From positions 1-15,567 of the forward strand of contig JALOKO010000039.1 of assembly GCA_025456495.1 (NCBI GenBank): a stretch of DNA of 15,567 bases. The letters run 5' to 3'. The translations under genes and the position numbers were made by a program. This stretch comes from Bryobacterales bacterium. Its GTDB lineage: Bacteria > Acidobacteriota > Terriglobia > Bryobacterales > Bryobacteraceae. Position 1 is the stretch's first letter. Each line of letters opens with the position of its first letter. This document shows, piece after piece, positions 1-6,141 of this stretch. The notes below the pieces were generated by a model. That model saw nothing but the letters and a program-made list of their open reading frames with translations, was not told where the DNA came from and did no database searches.

Positions 1-1
1 C

Positions 2-1033
2 GAGGATAAGTTTGTTAAGTTCCCGGACAAAGATCGGCACCAGATCTTTCTGGAGCCAGAGGGCTTGGACACACATGAAGTGTACGTGAACGGGTTGTCG
101 ACCAGCATGCCGGTGGATGTTCAGGAACGGATGGTCTCGTCAGTTCCGGGCTTGGAGTGCGCTGAGTTGATCCGTCCGGGTTATGCGATTGAGTACGACT
201 GCGTGGACGCGAGAGAGATCAGCCACTCCCTAGAGACCAAGAAGGTAGCGGGTTTGTATTTGGCGGGGCAAATCAATGGCACTTCCGGTTATGAAGAGGC
301 TGCCGCCCAAGGCCTTATGGCCGGCATCAATGCCGCGTTGGGGGTGAGTGGTGCGGATCCTCTGGTGCTGGGTCGGCAAGAGGCCTACATCGGCATCTTG
401 ATTGATGACTTGGTGACCAAAGGTACCGATGAACCGTATCGCATGTTCACTTCTCGGGCAGAGTATCGCTTGCATCTTCGAATCGACAACGCAGATGAAC
501 GTCTAACTCCGTATGGGGTGAGGGTCGGGTTGGCCTGCGGAGGGCGGAACGAGTTGTTTTTGAGGCGAAGTGAGGTGCGCGGGCGCCTGCGTGACCTTGT
601 AGGCACGGTTCGTTTGCGGGACGTGGCGGATCGTCCTGTGATCGACGCGGCCGGTGACCGCAATCCCCTACTCTCGGATTGGGTACGTCGCCCAGAGGTG
701 TCGTTGCGGGATGTTCGCGCAGGCTTGGAGCAATTGGTGGGCTCGCCGTTAGATGCATCTGTGATCTCCACAATAGAGACGGAGTTGAAGTACGCAGGGT
801 ATTTGGTTCAACAAGCGAGGCAGGTGGATCGGCTGTCGAGCATGGAAGACAGGCGCATCCCACGGGATTTCGGGTATCTGGGCCTCCCGGGTTTGTCGCG
901 TGAGATTCAAGAGAAGTTGGATCGGGTGCGTCCATCGACATTGGGCCAGGCATCACGGATTCCCGGAGTTACGCCTGCAGCCCTGGCTCTGTTGGAATTG
1001 CGATTGGGGTTCGGTACTGAGGTGGCGTCATGA
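2..1033 (+). CDS. mnmG: MnmG (GidA), tRNA uridine 5-carboxymethylaminomethyl modification enzyme, C-terminal part
   Basis: MnmG is the FAD-dependent partner of MnmE. It acts in the cytoplasm to install the (carboxymethyl)aminomethyl group on wobble uridine U34 of certain tRNAs. The frame is open from base 2, so the gene begins outside the window and about 343 of the usual 620 or so residues are present. Strongly conserved MnmG stretches are visible: FPDKDRHQIFLEPEG at the left edge, VYVNGLSTSMPVDVQ, then GQINGTSGYEEAAAQGL and the MFTSRAEYRLHLRIDNAD region. The C-terminal helical domain that contacts MnmE/tRNA follows, with KYAGYLVQQ, IPRDFGYLGLPGLS and RPSTLGQASRIPGVTP. A TTG at 65 is an internal codon, not a start. 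The stop overlaps the rsmG start as ATGA, so the two genes are translationally coupled. Codon use (TTG, GTG, GGG) differs clearly from genes right of 1800. Confidence 0.97.
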   Translation, partial: EDKFVKFPDKDRHQIFLEPEGLDTHEVYVNGLSTSMPVDVQERMVSSVPGLECAELIRPGYAIEYDCVDAREISHSLETKKVAGLYLAGQINGTSGYEEAAAQGLMAGINAALGVSGADPLVLGRQEAYIGILIDDLVTKGTDEPYRMFTSRAEYRLHLRIDNADERLTPYGVRVGLACGGRNELFLRRSEVRGRLRDLVGTVRLRDVADRPVIDAAGDRNPLLSDWVRRPEVSLRDVRAGLEQLVGSPLDASVISTIETELKYAGYLVQQARQVDRLSSMEDRRIPRDFGYLGLPGLSREIQEKLDRVRPSTLGQASRIPGVTPAALALLELRLGFGTEVAS

Positions 1034-1662
1034 AGAGGTTTGGCATTCTGGCGTCCGATACGGACTTTGCGTTGGCGTTGCGGCAGTTTTTGGATTCGCA
1101 CGGGCTGCCGATTTCCGACGATGCCATTGCGCGATGCACTGCTCATTTCGTTGTCTTATGTCGTTGGAATCGTGTGATGAATCTGGTCGGCGACCTTACT
1201 CTGGATTCTGCGGTGAGGCGCCATTATGGGGAGTCTGTGTTTCTTGCTGCGCAGTTGCCGGTGGGCACGCGATCCATATTGGATTTTGGATCCGGTGCTG
1301 GGTTTCCAGGTGCGATTGTTGCTGCTTGTCGGCCTGACGTAGAAGTTCATCTTGCGGAATCGCGTGAGAAGCGCGCTGCCTTCTTGAGTGAGGCAACACG
1401 CGGATGGACAAACTGCCGGGTTCATAGCATGGTGGCTGAGAAGGCTCCGTTTCTTGTCGATGTGATCACCTCGCGGGCAGTCGCCTGGGACGCCGTTGCG
1501 GGGTTGGCGTCTCGGGCCGGTTCAGGGGTGCAGATGTTGGTTGGATCGGGTGATGTCCAGTCAATCGCGTCCGGTTTGGAGCGCCAGGGTTTTTTCGGTA
1601 GCTGTCGTTCGGTGCCTTGGCGCCAAGAGTCGAGTGTGTTGTCATTTTCACGAGTGCGTTGA
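1030..1662 (+). CDS. rsmG: RsmG (GidB), 16S rRNA guanine-N7 methyltransferase
   Basis: RsmG methylates N7 of G527 (E. coli numbering) in 16S rRNA using SAM; loss of function typically gives low-level streptomycin resistance. The 210-residue product has the normal family length. The N-terminal WNRVMNLVGD segment (about residues 46-55) is followed by the class I SAM-binding loop DFGSGAGFPG (85-94). Next comes the acidic ESREKRAAFL motif (110-119), which holds the ribose-binding region, and then ITSRAVA (146-152). The ATG start overlaps the mnmG stop by four bases, the usual mnmG-rsmG coupling. Composition is G/T-rich like mnmG. The next gene, parA, starts about 70-100 bases later, after a parS-like site. 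Confidence 0.96.
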   Translation: MKRFGILASDTDFALALRQFLDSHGLPISDDAIARCTAHFVVLCRWNRVMNLVGDLTLDSAVRRHYGESVFLAAQLPVGTRSILDFGSGAGFPGAIVAACRPDVEVHLAESREKRAAFLSEATRGWTNCRVHSMVAEKAPFLVDVITSRAVAWDAVAGLASRAGSGVQMLVGSGDVQSIASGLERQGFFGSCRSVPWRQESSVLSFSRVR

Positions 1663-1689
1663 TTTGTTCAAAACATATCCGTAGCTTTC

Positions 1690-1705
1690 GGTTCCACGTG
1701 GAACG
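1690..1705. promoter_or_regulatory. parS: parS-like centromere site
   Basis: Bases 1691-1704 form a perfect 14-bp palindrome, GTTCCACGTGGAAC. It matches the chromosomal parS consensus GTTTCACGTGAAAC except for one symmetric change in each arm. ParB proteins bind this type of site and load as CTP-dependent clamps. It lies in the rsmG-parA intergenic region, the classic place for parS next to parAB. The match, its symmetry and its position make the call strong; actual ParB binding is inferred. Confidence 0.82.
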
Positions 1706-1761
1706 GACCCCTCCTGGACTAGAGGTATGCTAGGATGGCGGAGGAAAACGTCGAAACTTCT

Positions 1762-2348
1762 ATGGGCCGAATCATTGCAGTGGCTAACCAAAAAGGTGGC
1801 GTCGGCAAAACCACCACCGCTACCTTGTCCCATCCGAAAAGGGCCTTGTTGGAGCTAATATCGAACTTGTAGACGTGGAGAACCGTGAACGCCAACTTGC
1901 CGTAGCCCTAGCCCCCGCTCGACAGGAATTCGATTTCGTAATTCTGGACTGTCCACCCGCGCTGGATCTGCTAACCCTCAACGCCTTGCTTGCGGCAGAC
2001 ACGGTGCTCATCCCTATCCAATGCGAGTTCTTCGCGTTGGAAGGCATTTCAGAACTCATCGATACCGTAGCCCGCATCCGCGAAAACTACCAGCACCCGC
2101 TGCGGATCGAAGGCGTACTACTCACCATGTTCGACGAACGAACCAATCTCGCCAGACAAATCGCTGCGGACCTCCGAGAGTTCTTCGCCGGCGATATCTT
2201 CGAGACCGTCATTCCCAGAAACGTGCGTCTCGCGGAGGCACCCAGCTTCGGCAAACCCATCATTGCCTACGATGTGCGCTCCCGAGGAGCCGAATGCTAC
2301 ATCCAGCTTGCCCGAGAGATCCTCACCGATGACAGACCAGCAGCCTAA
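1762..2348 (+). pseudogene. parA: parA (soj) with internal deletion and frame change
   Basis: ParA is the Walker ATPase that drives ParB-parS segregation. From ATG 1762 the product starts normally with GRIIAVANQKGGVGKTTTA (deviant Walker A), then runs into unrelated residues and stops at 1872. The rest of ParA continues in another frame, from about 1824 as LVPSEKGLVGANIELVD through ILDCPPALDLLTLNAL, PIQCEFFALEGIS, GVLLTMFDERTNL and VIPRNVRLAEAPSFGKPI to the stop at 2348. Compared by eye with B. subtilis Soj (253 residues), about residues 21-83 are absent. That is about 187 nt, not a multiple of three, and includes the DxDPQGN segment. Both remnants are otherwise well conserved, so the lesion is recent or a sequence/assembly error. 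An in-frame ATG at 1735 with AGAGG upstream is an alternative start. No intact ParA can be made from this sequence. Confidence 0.88.
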
Positions 2349-3228
2349 GAAACGCGCCTTGGGCAAGGGACTCGGCGCCCTTCTCACCACCAGGCCCAAT
2401 ACGCTCTCCAGCACCTTGCCACAAGAGCCTTCCAAAGCAAGCTCAATTCCGATTGGATCCATCGAACCGAATCCCCTGCAACCGCGCACGGTTTTTCATC
2501 AGGCAGCCCTAGATGAGCTTGCCCAGTCCATTCGCGCCAACGGAATCATCCAGCCACTCATCGTTCGCTCAGTCAACGGAAGCACCCAACTTGTTGCCGG
2601 TGAACGCAGGCTACGCGCAGCAGGCCTCGCTGGACTCACCCACGTGCCTGTCGTGTTCAGCGACATCGATGATGCGCGTTTACTTGAGGTGACGCTCATC
2701 GAGAACATCCAACGGGAGGATCTCAACCCGCTGGAAGTCGCGGAAGCCTATCAGCGCCTCATCGACGAACTTGGCCTCACCCACGAGCAAATTGCTGAGC
2801 GAACAGGCAAGGATCGCTCTACCATAACAAACCACCTCCGCCTGTTGCGCCTACCGCCCACCATCCAGCAGTTGGTTGCTGATCGTCGATTGTCCATGGG
2901 ACACGCTCGCGCCCTCGTTGCTATCCCCGATGCGGAACAACAAATCGCACTCGCGAATAAGGTAGCGGCAGAGTCCTTGTCTGTCCGCGAAATGGAGAGA
3001 CTTGCGCGCCAGCATTCATCCGGGCCTAAGCAGGAACCATCCGCCGCCAGGGAACCTCAACTGGATCCGAACTGGAAGGCAGCCATCGCTGACCTGCAAC
3101 GCGTGCTGGGGACAAAGGTCACGATTCAATTGGGTAGCCGTGGCTCGGGCAAGTTGGAGATCGCGTTCTTCAGTCATCAGGAATTGGAACGGATCTACGA
3201 GATCCTAGTGACACAGCGTGGGGAATAA
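2329..3228 (+). CDS. parB: ParB (Spo0J) chromosome-partitioning protein, CTP-dependent clamp
   Basis: ParB binds parS, hydrolyses or binds CTP, spreads as a sliding clamp and stimulates ParA. The 299-residue product begins with the typical basic RALGKGLGALL motif (residues 9-19) that contacts ParA. The ParB/Srx domain has QPLIVR and the CTP-binding GERRLRAA motif (91-98), then ENIQREDLNPLEVAEAY (125-141). A helix-turn-helix follows at about 150-172 (LTHEQIAERTGKDRSTITNHL). The C-terminal dimerisation part is at about 247-297. ATG 2329 was chosen because family members begin just before this basic motif; a frame-compatible GTG at 2263 would add 22 non-homologous residues. The start lies inside the end of parA (20-base overlap), implying coupling. 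Unlike parA, parB looks fully intact. Confidence 0.95.
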   Translation: MTDQQPKKRALGKGLGALLTTRPNTLSSTLPQEPSKASSIPIGSIEPNPLQPRTVFHQAALDELAQSIRANGIIQPLIVRSVNGSTQLVAGERRLRAAGLAGLTHVPVVFSDIDDARLLEVTLIENIQREDLNPLEVAEAYQRLIDELGLTHEQIAERTGKDRSTITNHLRLLRLPPTIQQLVADRRLSMGHARALVAIPDAEQQIALANKVAAESLSVREMERLARQHSSGPKQEPSAAREPQLDPNWKAAIADLQRVLGTKVTIQLGSRGSGKLEIAFFSHQELERIYEILVTQRGE

Positions 3229-3237
3229 GGGATGGGA

Positions 3238-3314
<77 letters not shown>

Positions 3315-3330
3315 ACAAGCGGAAACTCTC

Positions 3331-3336
3331 AGTATA
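3331..3336 (-). promoter_or_regulatory. Possible -10 element of the tRNA-Met promoter
   Basis: On the - strand the hexamer TATACT lies 16 bases before the 5' end of tRNA-Met, a good distance for a -10 box with a short leader. No convincing -35 is seen 16-18 bases further upstream, so this is only a partial promoter match. Confidence 0.4.
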
Positions 3337-3425
3337 ACCTAATCCGCCAAAATGCATCACCACTTCCCGCGCCGCTGTGCCAAGATAAGAGTGGTGCGCC
3401 CTGAGTGCTCCTTACCGTCTGAGAC

Positions 3426-4751
3426 ATGGATACGCCTGGTTTCGCCGTCCGAGCATCTGGCCTCTCGAAGTCTTACCCAGTCTTCTCATCACCCGCCCAG
3501 CGTCTACGCCAGCTATTCCTACCACAGCGACACCGCGGTGAAACCACCTTCTGGGCCTTGCGCGATGTCAGCTTTCACATCTCAAAGGGCGAAACCTTTT
3601 GCATCATCGGCCAAAATGGTTCCGGCAAAAGCACACTCCTCCAGCTCATCGCTGGCATCCTCCCCCCAACTGAGGGAAATCTTGCAGTGAACGGGAAACT
3701 GGCGGCCCTCCTCGAGTTGGGCGCCGGCTTCAACCCGGAGTTCTCCGGCAGGGAAAACGTAGTCCTGAACGGAAGCCTCCTGGGCCTCTCTCACGATGAC
3801 ATCCGGCAGCGCATGCCATCCATTGAGCGATTCGCCGAAATTGGTGAGTTTATTGATCAGCCGGTCAAAACCTATTCCAGCGGTATGCTCGTTCGCCTCG
3901 CTTTCTCTGTTGCGGTACATGTGGATCCGGAACTCCTGATTGTCGATGAAGCTCTTGCCGTGGGCGATGTCTACTTCCGCCATCGTTGCATGCGTAAGGT
4001 TCACGAGCTAAAGCGCTCCGGCGCCACCATCATCTACGTTACGCACTCAGCCTCGGATGTCCGCGCCATCGGTGACCGCTGTCTTTGGCTGGATGCTGGC
4101 CAAGTAAGGGAGTGCGGCGATCCGGAGTCCGTGGTCTCTCACTACCTGGCAGAGATGTTGAACCGCGACACCCGCTATCTGGATGCCGTCGCGCCAGCTC
4201 CCTCGTTCTCACAAAGCGCATCCACTGCGGAACCGCCGGAGCTGATTCACGGTGTTCCCAATGTGGATCATCGCTGGGGAAACGGAAACGCGACCATCCT
4301 CGGCGTGGCGCTCACAACCCCTTCCGGCCGAGCCGTATCCACCATGCAACCGAACCAGCCAGTGGTGCTCCGCGTCAGCGCCCGCGCAAACCGCGCCCTA
4401 GCGCGCCCCATTGTCGGCTTCGTGATGCGCAACCATCTGGGTATTGATTTCGCGGTATCCAACACCCTCCGGGAAGGATTCCCCCTCCACTCAATGCAGC
4501 CAGGGACCACCATCACCGTTGACTTCCACCTGACCATCCCTCAACTCTATCCTTCCTCCTTCGCCTTTTCCGCCGCGATCGCCGACGGCACGCTGGACGC
4601 CTATGCCATGTGCGACTTTATTGACAATGCCTTGTCCGTATCGATGGACGCTTCGCTACAGCCCATCTATGGCTACATTCACCTCCCTTGCGAGGTTGGC
4701 GTAAACCAACGGCTAGGCCAGGATACCTATCACGAGGCCCTTCATGGCTGA
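3426..4751 (+). CDS. wzt: Wzt-type ABC transporter ATPase for polysaccharide export, with C-terminal substrate-recognition domain
   Basis: This is the cytoplasmic ATPase of an O-antigen/teichoic-acid-type ABC exporter. The ATPase domain occupies about residues 5-245: Walker A GQNGSGKST (62-70), ABC signature SSGM (151-154), Walker B LLIVDEAL (170-177), D-loop and H207 in YVTHS. The FxxxELGAGF...GRENV segment is characteristic of this polysaccharide-export subfamily. The extra 170 or so residues match the size and position of the Wzt C-terminal beta-sandwich, which in E. coli O9a recognises the capped end of the finished glycan. An in-frame TGA at 3420-3422 fixes ATG 3426 as the first possible start; no strong Shine-Dalgarno is visible. 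The gene opens the polysaccharide locus and overlaps the methyltransferase gene by 8 bases. No Wzm permease is in the window. Confidence 0.9.
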   Translation: MDTPGFAVRASGLSKSYPVFSSPAQRLRQLFLPQRHRGETTFWALRDVSFHISKGETFCIIGQNGSGKSTLLQLIAGILPPTEGNLAVNGKLAALLELGAGFNPEFSGRENVVLNGSLLGLSHDDIRQRMPSIERFAEIGEFIDQPVKTYSSGMLVRLAFSVAVHVDPELLIVDEALAVGDVYFRHRCMRKVHELKRSGATIIYVTHSASDVRAIGDRCLWLDAGQVRECGDPESVVSHYLAEMLNRDTRYLDAVAPAPSFSQSASTAEPPELIHGVPNVDHRWGNGNATILGVALTTPSGRAVSTMQPNQPVVLRVSARANRALARPIVGFVMRNHLGIDFAVSNTLREGFPLHSMQPGTTITVDFHLTIPQLYPSSFAFSAAIADGTLDAYAMCDFIDNALSVSMDASLQPIYGYIHLPCEVGVNQRLGQDTYHEALHG

Positions 4752-6141
4752 ATTCACTGGAGAACGCCTTGTGCCAGGTGAGGTCGACCTGGATCTCTAC
4801 CACGAACATCTCGCGCGCTACGAGTTTACTGTCCAGCTCCCGATTGGCCACCTCGTCCTTGATGCTGGATGCGGAGTAGGATACGGCGTCGCCCGCCTAG
4901 GTTCGCCTGACTGTATTTCAGTGGGGCTGGACCAGGACATCGCCACCGTCCAAGGCGCTCTTCAAGAGTACGGCACATCCTCCACCCGCTTCCTCGCCGC
5001 CGATGTACGCTCCCTTCCCTTCCATGACCAAACCTTCTCCTGCGCCGTCAGCTTCGAAGTCATTGAGCATCTATCGGAACCGCAATACCTGGTACAACAG
5101 CTCGCGCGAGTGACCAGGCGAGATGGCATCGTCGTCATCTCCACGCCCAACAAAATGGTCTACGACTTCAGTCGCGGCGACGCCGGTCCCAACCCTTTTC
5201 ACGTTCATGAATTCACCTTCTCTCAGTTTCGCGATCTGCTGGAGGAACACTTCCGCCATGTCCGCCTCTATGCACAGGACCACACTCCCACCATTTCCAT
5301 CCGACAGGGCTCGCAACCACATCACCTGCCGCCACATCTAAGCTGTCCCTCAGACCCGCAGCCCCTCGACGACAACCGTTGGAATCAGGCACAGTTTTTC
5401 GTCGCCATCTGTTCGCAATCCCCCCTTGCCGACACTCCTGACTTCCTTTCTGCAATCGTCCAGGGCAACGTCCTACTGGAACGCCAGCGCCACATCCAAC
5501 TGCTGTCGTCTGAAATCGCCACCAAAGACACCTGGCTGCAGCAGAGCCAAGCGGACCACCAGACGCTCTTGTCCGCCCACCAGGAACTGGAGCGCGAACT
5601 AGACGAAAAAATCCGCTGGGCGCACGCCACCACGGCGGCCCTCGATGAAAAGTCCCAGGAACTCGCCACCACCGTGGCGCACCTCCACCACACAGAAGCA
5701 CTACTGGCTGAACGCACCGTCTGGGCCCAAAGCCTCTCAGCAGATCTGCAAGCCAAATGCGACGAACTGGCACGCGCGGTAGCTCAACTTCACCACACGG
5801 AAGAAGAACTATCCCAACGGACCAAATGGGCCATGGACACCATCCAGCAGTTGGAAACCGCGAACGCCTCCCTCGCCGCACAGCTTGACGATAAGTGCGA
5901 TGAGCTCAAACGAGCGGTTGACCAACTTCACCATGTGGAAGGGCAGTTGGAAACCGAAAGCAACCAATACCAAATCACCCTCGAAGCACTCCGCAACGAG
6001 GTTGCCACCTCGGCCCATTATCGGGCGGAGCTGGAGCGCGTGGCCCTTGAGCGAAACGTCCTCGCCAACTCGCGCATTGTGAAAATGGCCCAGAGGGTTG
6101 GCCTCCTTCGCCCGTTTTACCCACCGAGAGTTGATCCATGA
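4744..6141 (+). CDS. SAM-dependent methyltransferase fused to a long repeat-containing coiled coil (WbdD-like candidate)
   Basis: Residues 1-225 form a class I SAM methyltransferase: motif I VLDAGCGVGYG (38-48), an acidic residue at the end of strand 2 (GLDQD), FLAADVRSLPF (83-93) and SFEVIEHL (103-110), with TPN (134-136). Residues about 245-440 are a predicted coiled coil rich in E, K, Q and L. Inside it is a periodic unit: the WA pairs at 292, 327 and 362 are exactly 35 residues apart, and a KxxELxxxVxxLHHxE block recurs from residues 303, 338 and 384. The tail (about 441-458) is basic and hydrophobic and could be amphipathic. Overlaps on both sides (8 bases with wzt, ATGA with the next gene) point to tight coupling. 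By position and domain layout it could cap glycan ends and measure chain length as WbdD does, but no kinase domain is visible. That role is inferred. Confidence 0.85.
   Translation: MAEFTGERLVPGEVDLDLYHEHLARYEFTVQLPIGHLVLDAGCGVGYGVARLGSPDCISVGLDQDIATVQGALQEYGTSSTRFLAADVRSLPFHDQTFSCAVSFEVIEHLSEPQYLVQQLARVTRRDGIVVISTPNKMVYDFSRGDAGPNPFHVHEFTFSQFRDLLEEHFRHVRLYAQDHTPTISIRQGSQPHHLPPHLSCPSDPQPLDDNRWNQAQFFVAICSQSPLADTPDFLSAIVQGNVLLERQRHIQLLSSEIATKDTWLQQSQADHQTLLSAHQELERELDEKIRWAHATTAALDEKSQELATTVAHLHHTEALLAERTVWAQSLSADLQAKCDELARAVAQLHHTEEELSQRTKWAMDTIQQLETANASLAAQLDDKCDELKRAVDQLHHVEGQLETESNQYQITLEALRNEVATSAHYRAELERVALERNVLANSRIVKMAQRVGLLRPFYPPRVDP
5617..5979 (+). repeat. Protein-level repeat of about 35 residues in the methyltransferase coiled coil
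   Basis: Within the methyltransferase gene, codons for WA at residues 292, 327 and 362 are spaced by 35 residues (five heptads). The LHH(T/V)E block starts at residues 314, 349 and 395, giving steps of 35 and 46, i.e. 35 plus one hendecad of 11. The DNA copies have diverged, so this is an old amplification kept at protein level rather than a fresh tandem duplication. Confidence 0.75.

Noticed and set aside
2263..2328. Upstream GTG start for parB adding 22 residues
   Set aside because: The added residues come from parA coding sequence in another frame and do not resemble ParB; ATG 2329 gives the standard N-terminus.
1875..2348. Stand-alone gene for a shortened ParA starting at GTG 1875
   Set aside because: It would lack the Walker A loop and starts inside a conserved ParA segment that continues upstream in frame (GANIELVDVENRE), so it is a remnant of the broken gene.
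5213..5881. 222-codon open frame on the - strand
   Set aside because: It is antisense to the methyltransferase coiled-coil gene, rich in Arg/Gly/Trp as expected for a shadow frame, and shows no recognisable domain.
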